Assembly (NCBI GenBank): GCA_027017505.1
Contig: JALUQR010000168.1
Span: forward strand, 1-8,940
Length of the DNA: 8,940 bases
DNA from: a bacterium
GTDB taxonomy: Bacteria > Desulfobacterota > GWC2-55-46 > DRQE01
Reading direction: 5' to 3'
The notes under the pieces are model-generated. The model worked only from the letters and a program-made list of their open reading frames with translations. It made no database searches and was not told the origin of the DNA. Positions within the stretch are counted from its first letter, which is position 1; every line of letters begins with the position of its first letter. This document shows positions 1-6,439 of the stretch, piece after piece. The translations under genes and the position numbers were made by a program.

Positions 1-116
1 ACCTTATGATTATATGTGATAAGTGTAAAAAGGGGGTGCGCGTGGGAAGAAAGTTCCTTGAGGATGGAAAAAAGGTAAGATACTGCAAATCCTGTGGCGA
101 GGTGCTTGATAAATGA
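1..116 (+). CDS. rplX: 50S ribosomal protein L24, 3' end only
   Basis: This is the C-terminal tail of L24, an early-assembly protein of the large subunit that binds 23S rRNA near the exit tunnel. Reading in the frame that begins at base 3 gives 37 residues and a TGA at 114-116. The tail shows two CxxC pairs (CDKC and CKSC) around a conserved stretch containing R-V-G and E-D-G-K-K-V-R-Y. That is the zinc-binding tail found in many bacterial L24 proteins. The N-terminal KOW domain lies outside the window. The stop overlaps the rplE start as ATGA, so the two genes are probably translationally coupled. Identity rests on the tail and on the position directly before rplE, the standard spc order. 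Confidence 0.93.
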   Translation, partial: LMIICDKCKKGVRVGRKFLEDGKKVRYCKSCGEVLDK

Positions 117-655
117 TGCCCAGATTGAAGGAAATATACAAAAATAAAGTGGTGCCAGAACTCATGAAGGAGTTTGGCTACAAAAACATAATGCAGGTGC
201 CAAAGCTGGAGAAGATAGTTATAAACATGGGGCTTGGAGAGGCGGTAAGAGATATAAAGGTTATAGACAGTGCCATGAAGGACTTAAGTGCCATAACAGG
301 ACAGAAGCCCGTTGTAACAAGGGCAAAGAAGTCCATTGCGTCCTTCAAGCTTCGTGCGGGTATGCCCATAGGATGTAAGGTTACACTGCGCGGGGCAAGG
401 ATGTATGAGTTTCTTGACAGACTCATAAACTTTGCCATGCCCAGAATAAGGGACTTCAAGGGTGTAAGCGATAGGGGATTCGACGGAAGGGGAAACTACA
501 CCCTGGGTATAAAGGAGCAGATAATATTCCCAGAGGTGGACTACGATAAGGTTGATAAAATCAGGGGTATGAACATAACCATAAATACCACCGCAAAGAC
601 AGATGAAGAGGGAAAGGCACTGCTCAGACACCTGGGCATGCCTTTCAGAAAGTAA
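113..655 (+). CDS. rplE: 50S ribosomal protein L5
   Basis: L5 binds 5S rRNA, anchors the 5S particle in the central protuberance of the large subunit and contacts P-site tRNA. The 180-residue product has the usual family length. Recognisable blocks are the N-terminal P-R-L-K-E-I-Y, the V-I-N-M-G-L-G-E block near residues 36-43, a R-A-G-M-P-I-G-C-K-V-T-L-R-G block in the middle, and T-L-G-I-K-E-Q-I-I-F-P-E at 130-141. The start at 113 overlaps the rplX stop by four bases. A second ATG follows at once at 116, and either would work. A GAGGTG (99-104) lies 8 bases upstream. In E. coli the region around this start is where S8 represses the spc operon; I could not confirm such a site here. Confidence 0.98.
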   Translation: MMPRLKEIYKNKVVPELMKEFGYKNIMQVPKLEKIVINMGLGEAVRDIKVIDSAMKDLSAITGQKPVVTRAKKSIASFKLRAGMPIGCKVTLRGARMYEFLDRLINFAMPRIRDFKGVSDRGFDGRGNYTLGIKEQIIFPEVDYDKVDKIRGMNITINTTAKTDEEGKALLRHLGMPFRK

Positions 656-676
656 AAACACAGGGGGAAGAGAAGA

Positions 677-862
677 TTGGCAAGAAAGGCTCTCATAGCA
701 AAGGCTAAAAGGAAACCAAAGTTTAAGGTAAGACAGTACAACCGCTGTCCGCTGTGCGGAAGGGCAAGGGCGTATTACAGGAAGTTCAATATGTGCAGAA
801 TATGTCTCAGAACCATGGCACTCAAGGGAGAACTGCCAGGCGTTATAAAATCAAGCTGGTAA
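677..862 (+). CDS. rpsN: 30S ribosomal protein S14, zinc-binding (type Z) form
   Basis: S14 is a late-assembling protein of the 30S head, near the decoding-site side of helices in the 3' major domain. At 61 residues it is the short type Z form, not the roughly 100-residue form of E. coli. Its four zinc-binding cysteines are intact: C24 and C27 (C-P-L-C-G-R) and C40 and C43 (C-R-I-C). The C-terminus L-P-G-V-I-K-S-S-W is the family signature. The start codon is TTG at 677, chosen because it gives the canonical M-A-R-K-A N-terminus and is preceded by AGGGGGAAG at 662-670. It sits 21 bases after rplE and 11 bases before rpsH. Confidence 0.97.
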   Translation: MARKALIAKAKRKPKFKVRQYNRCPLCGRARAYYRKFNMCRICLRTMALKGELPGVIKSSW

Positions 863-866
863 GGAG
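861..866 (+). promoter_or_regulatory. Shine-Dalgarno site that sets the rpsH start
   Basis: AAGGAG begins in the last two bases of the rpsN stop codon and ends 7 bases before the ATG at 874. The alternative GTG at 871 would be only 4 bases away, and the in-frame start at 754 lies inside rpsN. The site therefore favours 874. Confidence 0.8.
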
Positions 867-873
867 CAGGGTG

Positions 874-1272
874 ATGGTAACCACAGATCCCATAGCAGAT
901 ATGTTCACAAGAATACGCAATGCCATACAGGCAAACCACAGGGAGGTGGATATTCCTCTCTCAAGGATAAAGCTTGAGATAGCAAGGATACTAAAGGAAG
1001 AGGGCTACATAGAGGATTATTCCACCATCGAGGAGGGCTGGCCAAGGATATTGAGAATAAGGCTCAAGTACGGGCCAAACAGAGAGCGGGTTATAACAGA
1101 AATCAAAAGGGTGAGCAAACCTGGCAGAAGGATCTATGTGGGAAAAGACGAGATACCCAGGGTAATGAACGGGCTGGGTATAGCCATACTGTCAACATCC
1201 AAGGGAATACTGTCAGATAAAGAGGCAAGAAGACTGGGTGTTGGTGGAGAACTTATAGGAACGGTGTGTTAA
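874..1272 (+). CDS. rpsH: 30S ribosomal protein S8
   Basis: S8 is a primary rRNA-binding protein of the 30S body that binds helix 21 of 16S rRNA. In E. coli it is also the translational repressor of the spc operon. The product from ATG 874 is 132 residues, the normal family size. It begins M-V-T-T-D-P-I-A-D-M with the conserved T-R-I-R-N-A block, and the C-terminal half contains the family motifs S-K-P-G-R-R-I-Y, S-T-S-K-G-I-L-S and the ending G-G-E-L-I-G-T-V. The frame stays open upstream to 754, inside rpsN. That 40-residue extension has no counterpart in the family and is out of frame with S14, so it was not used. The next gene, rplF, begins 11 bases after the stop. Confidence 0.98.
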   Translation: MVTTDPIADMFTRIRNAIQANHREVDIPLSRIKLEIARILKEEGYIEDYSTIEEGWPRILRIRLKYGPNRERVITEIKRVSKPGRRIYVGKDEIPRVMNGLGIAILSTSKGILSDKEARRLGVGGELIGTVC

Positions 1273-1283
1273 AGAGGTGGGCC

Positions 1284-1832
1284 ATGTCGAGGATTGGAAA
1301 ACTGCCAATAGAGATACCACAGGGCGTGAAGGTGAACCTTTCGGATGGAAGGATAAGTGTGAGCGGGCCAAAGGGAGAGCTGAGCATGGCCATAAGGGAT
1401 GAGGTGAAGGTCAGCGTTGAGGGCTCAACCATAAGGGTTGAAAGAAGGGATGACTCAAGGCTTGCACGCTCACTGCACGGGCTTACAAGAACCCTCATAG
1501 CCAACATGGTTAAGGGTGTATCCCAGGGGTTCGAAAAGAAGCTCGAGATTGTGGGCGTGGGATACAGGGCAGAGCTTAAGGGAGATACCCTTGTGCTCTC
1601 TCTGGGTTATTCAAATCCCGTAAGCTACAGACTGCCAGAAGGTATAAGTGCAAAGGTGGACAAACAGACATCCATAACCATTTCGGGCTGTGACAAACAG
1701 CTTGTCGGACAGGTTGCAGCAGAGATACGCTCGCTTCGTCCGCCAGAGCCCTACAAGGGCAAGGGTATACGCTACAGTGACGAGGTGATAATAAGAAAGG
1801 CAGGAAAGGCAGGTAAAGGCGCTGGAGGTTAA
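1284..1832 (+). CDS. rplF: 50S ribosomal protein L6
   Basis: L6 sits near the base of the L7/L12 stalk and binds 23S rRNA close to the sarcin-ricin loop and the factor-binding site. The 182-residue product has the family length and the two repeated alpha/beta domains. Clear signatures are M-S-R-I-G-K-L-P-I-E-I-P at the N-terminus, V-G-V-G-Y-R-A in the middle and P-E-P-Y-K-G-K-G-I-R-Y at 154-164. ATG 1284 was chosen over the in-frame GTG at 1266 because it gives the canonical N-terminus. The GTG would start inside rpsH and add six unrelated residues. A GAGGTG at 1274-1279 precedes it. The end of the gene carries the GGAGGT that serves rplR. Confidence 0.98.
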   Translation: MSRIGKLPIEIPQGVKVNLSDGRISVSGPKGELSMAIRDEVKVSVEGSTIRVERRDDSRLARSLHGLTRTLIANMVKGVSQGFEKKLEIVGVGYRAELKGDTLVLSLGYSNPVSYRLPEGISAKVDKQTSITISGCDKQLVGQVAAEIRSLRPPEPYKGKGIRYSDEVIIRKAGKAGKGAGG

Positions 1833-1838
1833 TACCCC

Positions 1839-2201
1839 ATGAAGAGAAAAAGACTCACAGGCTGGTACAGAAGAAAGGCAAGGGTGCGAAAGAAGATATT
1901 CGGCACACCCGAAAGACTGCGCCTGAATGTGTACAGAAGCAACAAGCACATCTACGCCCAGATTATTAACGACATAGAGGGCAGAACCCTTGTTTCAGCA
2001 TCCACACTTACCCCTCAGCTGAGAGATGCCATAAAGGGGCTTAAAAAGACAGAGGCTGCAAGAAAGGTGGGCGAATATCTGGGAGAACTGGCAAAGAAGA
2101 AGGGAATAGATAAGGTGGTCTTCGACAGGAGTGGCTACCTCTACCACGGCAGAGTAAAAGCCCTTGCAGAAGGGGTAAGGAGTGCGGGGATAAACTTTTA
2201 A
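1839..2201 (+). CDS. rplR: 50S ribosomal protein L18
   Basis: L18 binds 5S rRNA together with L5 and joins it to the central protuberance of the 50S subunit. The 120-residue product is of normal length. It has a basic N-terminal arm rich in K and R, then the family blocks R-L-R-L-N-V-Y-R-S-N-K-H-I-Y-A-Q and V-V-F-D-R-S-G-Y-L-Y-H-G-R-V-K-A-L-A, and ends G-I-N-F, as is usual. ATG 1839 lies 9 bases after GGAGGT (1824-1829), which is inside the end of rplF. The gap to rplF is only 6 bases. The TAA stop runs straight into the Shine-Dalgarno site of rpsE. Confidence 0.98.
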   Translation: MKRKRLTGWYRRKARVRKKIFGTPERLRLNVYRSNKHIYAQIINDIEGRTLVSASTLTPQLRDAIKGLKKTEAARKVGEYLGELAKKKGIDKVVFDRSGYLYHGRVKALAEGVRSAGINF

Positions 2202-2206
2202 GGAGG
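2200..2206 (+). promoter_or_regulatory. Strong Shine-Dalgarno site that sets the rpsE start
   Basis: AAGGAGG overlaps the rplR stop codon. It is only one base from the ATG at 2208 but 7 bases from the in-frame TTG at 2214. Normal spacing is about 5-9 bases, so the site points to the TTG as the real start. Confidence 0.75.
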
Positions 2207-2213
2207 CATGAAG

Positions 2214-2714
2214 TTGGAGAAGATAAATCCAGAGGAGCTGGAATTAAAGGATAGACTGGTATATCTGAACAGGGTATCAAAGGTTGTAAAGGGTGGCAAA
2301 CGCTTCAGCTTCAATGCTGTGGTTGTGGTTGGCGATGGCAAGGGCTGGGTAGGATACGGGCTCGGTAAGGCCAACGAGGTGCCAGATGCCATAAGAAAGG
2401 CCATAGAGAAGGCAAAGAAGAATGTGTTCAGGATACCCATAGTTAACGGCACAATACCACACGCTGTTACGGGCAAATACGGTGCTGGCAAGGTGATACT
2501 GAAACCAGCATCCCAGGGCACGGGTATAATAGCAGGTGGTGGTGTGAGGGCTGTTGTGGAAAGTGCGGGTATTCACAATGTGCTCACAAAGTCTCTTGGC
2601 TCGAACAACCCGCACAACATGGTGAAGGCAACCATAGAGGCCCTTAAGAAACTGCGTAGCCCCGAAGAGGTGGCACGCCTTAGAGGAAAAAAACTGGAAG
2701 AGATATTGAGATGA
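2214..2714 (+). CDS. rpsE: 30S ribosomal protein S5
   Basis: S5 sits on the 30S solvent side near helix 28 and the mRNA entry and decoding region, and affects accuracy and helicase action. From TTG 2214 the product is 166 residues and begins M-E-K-I-N-P-E-E-L-E-L-K, the usual S5 N-terminus. An ATG at 2208 would add two residues but lies one base from the Shine-Dalgarno site, so I prefer the TTG. The N-terminal double-stranded RNA-binding domain shows R-F-S-F-N-A-V-V-V-V-G-D-G-K-G-W-V-G-Y-G. The C-terminal domain shows G-G-G-V-R-A-V-V-E-S-A-G and S-L-G-S-N-N-P-H-N. The TGA overlaps the rpmD start as ATGA, implying coupled translation. Confidence 0.96.
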   Translation: MEKINPEELELKDRLVYLNRVSKVVKGGKRFSFNAVVVVGDGKGWVGYGLGKANEVPDAIRKAIEKAKKNVFRIPIVNGTIPHAVTGKYGAGKVILKPASQGTGIIAGGGVRAVVESAGIHNVLTKSLGSNNPHNMVKATIEALKKLRSPEEVARLRGKKLEEILR

Positions 2715-2908
2715 GCAAAATCAGGGTTACACTGAAAAAGAGTCCAATAGGTTACTCACGCAGACAGAGGAGAACCCTTGAGGGGCTTGGCCTGAGAAGG
2801 CTCAACCGTAGCAGGGTCTTCCAGGACAACCCCGCAATAAGGGGGATGATACAGAAGGTCTCACACCTTGTAGAGGTTGAGGAGCTTAAGGAGGCAGAAG
2901 ATGCTTGA
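2711..2908 (+). CDS. rpmD: 50S ribosomal protein L30
   Basis: L30 is a small, non-universal bacterial 50S protein. The 65-residue product shows the family pattern: a V-T-L-K-K-S-P-I-G beta strand, then R-R-Q-R-R-T-L-E-G-L-G-L-R-R-L, D-N-P-A-I-R-G-M-I and V-S-H-L-V. It is a little longer than the common 58-60 residues because of an acidic tail (E-V-E-E-L-K-E-A-E-D-A). That tail is also the stretch whose DNA holds the rplO ribosome binding site and first codons. It overlaps rpsE by 4 bases and rplO by 8 bases, so all three are probably coupled. No strong Shine-Dalgarno site precedes it; only a GGAAGAG-like stretch is visible. Confidence 0.96.
   Translation: MSKIRVTLKKSPIGYSRRQRRTLEGLGLRRLNRSRVFQDNPAIRGMIQKVSHLVEVEELKEAEDA
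2888..2894 (+). promoter_or_regulatory. Shine-Dalgarno site that sets the rplO start
   Basis: AAGGAGG lies inside the 3' end of rpmD, 6 bases before the ATG at 2901. It supports that ATG over the in-frame start at 2877, which would place the site inside the gene. Confidence 0.8.
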
Positions 2909-3341
2909 CAGACTCAAACCTCCCTGCGGAGCGGTAAAGAGAAAAAAACGGGTCGGCCGGGGCGAGGGCTCTGGCTGGGGTAAAACCGCAGGACGAGGCA
3001 CAAAGGGACAGAACTCAAGAACAGGTGGCGGTGTGAGGGCAGGTTTCGAAGGCGGACAGATGCCACTTAAAAGAAGACTGCCCAAAAGGGGTTTTACAAA
3101 TATATTCAAAAAGACCTATTCTATTATAAATGTGGGCGTGCTGGCAGAGAGGTTCAAAGAGGGCGATGTGGTGGATAAAGAGGTGCTCATTGAAAAGGGA
3201 CTCATAAAGAAAAAGGGGCTTCCCCTGAAAGTGCTCGGAGACGGGGATATAAATATAGCACTTACCGTCAGGGCAGACCACTTCAGTGAGTCCGCCAGAC
3301 AGAAGATAGAGGCCTGTGGCGGTAAGGTGGAGGTTCTTTAA
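2901..3341 (+). CDS. rplO: 50S ribosomal protein L15
   Basis: L15 is a late-assembly protein of the 50S subunit with a long basic N-terminal extension that threads into 23S rRNA. The product from ATG 2901 is 146 residues, normal for the family. The glycine- and arginine-rich N-terminal half shows the signature R-V-G-R-G-E-G-S-G-W-G-K-T, then G-R-G-T-K-G-Q-N-S-R-T-G and F-E-G-G-Q-M-P-L-K-R-R-L-P-K-R-G-F. The folded C-terminal half ends G-G-K-V-E-V-L. The first 8 bases overlap the end of rpmD. The frame is open back to 2877, but the extra residues are not family-like and the ribosome binding site at 2888-2894 favours 2901. Confidence 0.98.
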   Translation: MLDRLKPPCGAVKRKKRVGRGEGSGWGKTAGRGTKGQNSRTGGGVRAGFEGGQMPLKRRLPKRGFTNIFKKTYSIINVGVLAERFKEGDVVDKEVLIEKGLIKKKGLPLKVLGDGDINIALTVRADHFSESARQKIEACGGKVEVL

Positions 3342-3344
3342 GGG

Positions 3345-4661
3345 GTGGAAAAGAAGGTTCCTGCAATAAATATCGCCAAGATACCGGAGCTTCAGAGAAG
3401 AATACTCTTTACCCTGTTTCTTCTTGCTGTATACCGCATCGGGGTGTTCATACCCACACCGGGGATAGATGCGGAGGCTCTCAAGGGATTCTTCAGGGCT
3501 GCAAGGGGCACACTGCTCGATATGGCAACCATGTTCACAGGTGGTGCGCTCGAGAACTTCTCGGTGTTCGCACTGGGTATAATGCCATACATAAGCGCTG
3601 CCATAATACTACAGCTTCTTACAGTGGTGGTGCCCCATCTGGAAAGACTCTCGAAGGAGGGTGAGCAGGGAAGAAAAAAGATAACCGAATACACAAGATA
3701 CCTTACCGTGGTGCTGAGTGCGGTTCAGGGTATAATGATAAGCATAGGGCTTGAGAAGATGACAGGCCCTGGCGGAGAGCCCATAGTGCTTGAGCCAGGC
3801 TGGCCGTTCAGGATACTGACAGCCATAACACTTACCGCAGGCACAGCCTTTATAATGTGGCTTGGCGAGCAGATAACCGAAAGGGGTATAGGAAATGGCA
3901 TATCCCTTATAATATTTGCAGGAATCGTGGCAAGAATGCCCTCTGCAGTGGGCAACACCATAAACCTTGTGAGGGCAGGAGAGATAGAGTTCCTCCTGGC
4001 ACTTCTGATACTGTTTATAATGATAGCAACAGTTGCATTCATAGTGTATGTGGAAACAGCACAGAGAAGGATACCCATACAGTATCCAAAAAGAATAGTG
4101 GGCAGAAAGATGATGGGCGGAGGAGTACAGCATCTACCGCTCAAGATAAACTCCTCAGGGGTTATACCACCAATATTTGCATCGTCCATAATACTGTTTC
4201 CAGCAACGGTGGTGGGTCTTACGGATATACCCTTTATGAGCAGGCTTGCGGAAAGCCTTAATCCAGGCGGATGGCTCTATAACCTGCTGTATGTGGGGCT
4301 TATAATATTCTTTGCATACTTCTATACCGCAATACTCTTTAACCCCAAGGATGTTGCGGAGAACCTTAAAAAATACGGTGGCTTTATACCCGGAATAAGA
4401 CCGGGGCAGAATACCGCTGAGTATATAGACAGGGTTCTCTCAAGGCTTACATTCTGGGGCGGGCTGTACCTTTCAGCGGTATGCATACTGCCCAGCATAC
4501 TCATATGGGAGTTCAATGTGCCCTTCTATTTCGGGGGTACAGCGCTCCTCATAGTGGTGGGCGTGGCCATGGATACAGCCCAGCAGATAGAGGCACACCT
4601 TTTCGCCCGCAGCTATGAGGGGCTTTTAAGGAAGGGAAAAATAAAAGGAAGGTACGCTTGA
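3345..4661 (+). CDS. secY: Protein translocase subunit SecY
   Basis: SecY is the channel of the Sec translocon in the inner membrane; with SecE and SecG it passes unfolded proteins out, driven by SecA or the ribosome. The 438-residue product fits the ten-helix family. The first helix begins near residue 20 after I-P-E-L-Q-R-R-I, and the second contains A-L-G-I-M-P-Y-I-S-A-A-I-I-L-Q. Cytoplasmic loops carry Q-R-R-I-P-I-Q-Y-P-K-R and G-G-F-I-P-G-I-R-P-G; the arginine of the latter, R352, matches the E. coli R357 needed for SecA-driven export. The GTG start at 3345 is the only usable start near the N-terminus. GGAGG at 3329-3333 lies 11 bases upstream, while AAGGGG overlaps the start. It follows rplO by 3 bases. 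Confidence 0.98.
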   Translation: MEKKVPAINIAKIPELQRRILFTLFLLAVYRIGVFIPTPGIDAEALKGFFRAARGTLLDMATMFTGGALENFSVFALGIMPYISAAIILQLLTVVVPHLERLSKEGEQGRKKITEYTRYLTVVLSAVQGIMISIGLEKMTGPGGEPIVLEPGWPFRILTAITLTAGTAFIMWLGEQITERGIGNGISLIIFAGIVARMPSAVGNTINLVRAGEIEFLLALLILFIMIATVAFIVYVETAQRRIPIQYPKRIVGRKMMGGGVQHLPLKINSSGVIPPIFASSIILFPATVVGLTDIPFMSRLAESLNPGGWLYNLLYVGLIIFFAYFYTAILFNPKDVAENLKKYGGFIPGIRPGQNTAEYIDRVLSRLTFWGGLYLSAVCILPSILIWEFNVPFYFGGTALLIVVGVAMDTAQQIEAHLFARSYEGLLRKGKIKGRYA

Positions 4662-4667
4662 GGAGTC

Positions 4668-5339
4668 ATGAATATAATACTTATGGGTCCACCAGGAGCT
4701 GGTAAGGGAACACAGGCAAAGATACTCTCGGAGAGGTTCCATATACCGCAGATTTCAACAGGCGATATACTGAGGATGAATGTAAGGGAGAAGACTCCTC
4801 TGGGACTCAAGGCAAAGGACTACATGGAAAGAGGCGTGCTTGTGCCAGACGAGCTTGTGGTGGAGATGGTGGCAGAAAGACTTCGAAACAGGGACTGTGC
4901 AGGCGGGTTCATACTGGATGGTTTCCCCAGAAATGTGGCACAGGCAGAGGCACTGGATACAACACTTGAGAAGATGGGTAAAAAAATAGATGCGGTGGTT
5001 GGCATAGAGGTGGAGGAAAGAGAGCTTGTAAGAAGGCTCAGCGGTAGAAGGGTCTGCAGGGTATGCGGAGCGGTATACCATGTAACATTCAACCCACCGG
5101 TGAATACAGACACATGTGATAAGTGCAGTGGAGAACTCTACCAGCGTGATGACGACAAGGAGGAGACAATAAAGGCAAGACTCAGGATATATGAAGAAGA
5201 GACACGACCTGTGATAGAATATTATAAAAAAAGAGGGCTCTACAGGGCTGTAAATGGCATCGGCAGTATGGACAGTATTACTGAGAACATCATAAAGGCA
5301 ATTGAGGATAGAAGAGGTTATACTGAAAACCCCGGCTGA
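4668..5339 (+). CDS. adk: Adenylate kinase, zinc-binding long form
   Basis: Adenylate kinase interconverts ATP plus AMP and two ADP in the cytosol, keeping adenine nucleotides balanced. The product is 223 residues. The P-loop G-P-P-G-A-G-K-G-T-Q spans 7-16, AMP-site residues lie in S-T-G-D (30-33) and D-G-F-P-R (84-88), and R-R-L-S-G-R-R spans 122-128. The LID domain has four cysteines, C130, C133, C150 and C153, the zinc-binding form known from Gram-positive and thermophilic enzymes. The start must be ATG 4668, since it gives the canonical M-N-I-I-L and the next ATG would cut into the strand before the P-loop. Its AGGAG site (4661-4665) is unusually close, 2 bases away. The tail runs 38 bases into map and makes the protein slightly long. 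Confidence 0.98.
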   Translation: MNIILMGPPGAGKGTQAKILSERFHIPQISTGDILRMNVREKTPLGLKAKDYMERGVLVPDELVVEMVAERLRNRDCAGGFILDGFPRNVAQAEALDTTLEKMGKKIDAVVGIEVEERELVRRLSGRRVCRVCGAVYHVTFNPPVNTDTCDKCSGELYQRDDDKEETIKARLRIYEEETRPVIEYYKKRGLYRAVNGIGSMDSITENIIKAIEDRRGYTENPG

Positions 5340-6063
5340 GATAGAGAAGCTCAGAAGAAGTAACAGGATAGTTGCAGAGGTGCTGGAGGTTCTGAAGGAG
5401 AGGGTTTCCCCTGGTGTAAGCACCATGGAGCTTGAAAGGATATGCGAGGAGGAAACCATAAAGAGAGGAGCCATACCAGCATTCAAGGGATACAACGGCT
5501 ATCCCTACTGCCTCTGCGTTTCGGTAAACAATGAGGTTGTCCACGGGATGCCCTCTGAGGCGAAGGTGCTCAGAGAGGGAGATATAGTCAGTATAGACTT
5601 CGGTGTGTGTTACGATGGCTACTACGGGGATGCTGCGATAACCGTGCCAGTGGGAAGTATAAGCCCGGAGGCACAGAGACTTGTGGATGTTACAAGAAGA
5701 TGCCTTGAGCTTGCCATAGAGAACGCAAGAGAGGGAAACAGGCTTTACGATATATCCCATGCGATACAGAGCTGTGCAGAAGGGGCAGGGTTTTCCGTGG
5801 TAAGGGCATTTGTTGGACACGGCATAGGCAGGGAACTCCATGAGGCACCACAGGTGCCAAACTTTGGAAGCCCTGGAAAGGGCATGAAACTCAAAGAGGG
5901 TATGGTTCTGGCCATAGAACCCATGGTGAATGCAGGCGGAAGCGCGGTAAAGATACTCGAAGATGGCTGGACAGCTGTAACCGCAGATGGTAGCCTTTCA
6001 GCACACTTCGAGCACTCGGTGGCAATAACAAAGGATGGTGCCATCGTTCTGAGCAAACCATAA
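5302..6063 (+). CDS. map: Type I methionine aminopeptidase
   Basis: This cytosolic metallo-enzyme removes the initiator methionine from new proteins when the second residue is small. The product is 253 residues with the pita-bread fold ligands intact: D99, D110, H173, E206 and E237. The conserved H81 and H180 are also present. These fall exactly two positions after the E. coli residues (D97, D108, H171, E204, E235), so the N-terminus has about the right length. There is no N-terminal zinc-finger or SH3 extension, so it is the short type Ia. The only conventional start in frame is TTG 5302, because a TAA closes the frame at 5293. It overlaps adk by 38 bases and has a weak AAAGG (5294-5298). 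Function is certain; the exact start is not. Confidence 0.96.
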   Translation: MRIEEVILKTPAEIEKLRRSNRIVAEVLEVLKERVSPGVSTMELERICEEETIKRGAIPAFKGYNGYPYCLCVSVNNEVVHGMPSEAKVLREGDIVSIDFGVCYDGYYGDAAITVPVGSISPEAQRLVDVTRRCLELAIENAREGNRLYDISHAIQSCAEGAGFSVVRAFVGHGIGRELHEAPQVPNFGSPGKGMKLKEGMVLAIEPMVNAGGSAVKILEDGWTAVTADGSLSAHFEHSVAITKDGAIVLSKP

Positions 6064-6071
6064 GGGGGGTT

Positions 6072-6290
6072 ATGCCAAAGGAAGAGGCCATACAGGTAGA
6101 GGGCACAGTGGTGGAAACCCTGCCAAATGCCATGTTCAGGGTTGAGCTCGAAAACGGACACAGGGTGCTTGCCTATGTGTCAGGAAAGATGAGGATGTAC
6201 TTTATAAAGATTCTGCCAGGTGATAAGGTCATAGTGGAGCTGTCTCCCTATGACCTTACAAGGGGAAGGATAGTATACAGGGTAAAGTGA
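6072..6290 (+). CDS. infA: Translation initiation factor IF-1
   Basis: IF-1 binds the 30S A site during initiation and works with IF-2 and IF-3. The 72-residue product is a single OB-fold of exact family length. It shows V-E-G-T-V-V-E-T-L-P-N-A-M-F-R-V-E-L near the start, the central G-K-M-R-M block followed by I-L-P-G-D-K-V, and L-S-P-Y-D-L-T-R-G-R-I at the end. ATG 6072 follows the map stop by 8 bases. The run AAGGGGGG at 6062-6069, which begins inside that stop codon, serves as the ribosome binding site. Codon use is a clear sample of the window's bias: all six arginines are AGG and four of five isoleucines are ATA. The adk-map-infA-rpmJ order is common in non-proteobacterial lineages. Confidence 0.98.
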   Translation: MPKEEAIQVEGTVVETLPNAMFRVELENGHRVLAYVSGKMRMYFIKILPGDKVIVELSPYDLTRGRIVYRVK

Positions 6291-6301
6291 GGTAGATTGA
6301 G

Positions 6302-6415
6302 ATGAAGGTAAGAAGCTCTGTAAAGAAGATATGCGCAAAGTGCAAGATTGTAAGGCGCAAGGGTGTGGTGCGGGTTATGTGCGAGAACCCAAAACACAAA
6401 CAGCGCCAGGGTTAA
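6302..6415 (+). CDS. rpmJ: 50S ribosomal protein L36, zinc-binding form
   Basis: L36 is the smallest 50S protein; it binds 23S rRNA and helps shape the region near the GTPase-associated centre. The gene is only 37 codons, so it is easily missed by length-limited gene finders. The translation begins M-K-V-R-S-S-V-K-K-I-C and ends K-H-K-Q-R-Q-G. All zinc ligands of the C+ form are present: C11, C14, C27 and H32. ATG 6302 has GAGGT at 6289-6293, 8 bases upstream and overlapping the infA stop. It sits between infA and rpsM, the normal place for the gene, with gaps of 11 and 24 bases. Confidence 0.98.
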   Translation: MKVRSSVKKICAKCKIVRRKGVVRVMCENPKHKQRQG

Positions 6416-6422
6416 TATAAAG

Positions 6423-6430
6423 AAGGAGGT
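6423..6430 (+). promoter_or_regulatory. Extended Shine-Dalgarno site for rpsM
   Basis: AAGGAGGT is a full match to the bacterial anti-Shine-Dalgarno core and is among the best such matches in the window. It lies 9 bases before the GTG at 6440. The strength may offset the weaker GTG start at the head of the alpha-operon part. Confidence 0.8.
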
Positions 6431-6439
6431 TCTGGAAAG

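Noticed and set aside
99..130. S8-binding autoregulatory site at the rplX/rplE junction
   Set aside because: The genes overlap by four bases, and I could not see the helix-21-like internal loop. A covariance search would be needed.
754..873. N-terminal extension of rpsH beginning inside rpsN
   Set aside because: The 40 extra residues lie in the rpsN coding region in another frame and have no counterpart in S8. A good ribosome binding site supports ATG 874.
3857..4261. 134-codon plus-strand open frame inside secY
   Set aside because: It is out of frame with secY, has no ribosome binding site and its peptide looks like a frame-shifted reading of SecY.
4755..5495. 246-codon open frame on the minus strand opposite adk and map
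   Set aside because: It is codon-aligned with adk and open for the same codon-bias reason. The peptide is rich in cysteine, tyrosine and histidine with no family pattern.
6416..6439. S4-binding pseudoknot leader before rpsM, as in E. coli
   Set aside because: The gap is only 24 bases, mostly the ribosome binding site. I could not identify a pseudoknot by eye, and such leaders are not conserved across phyla.
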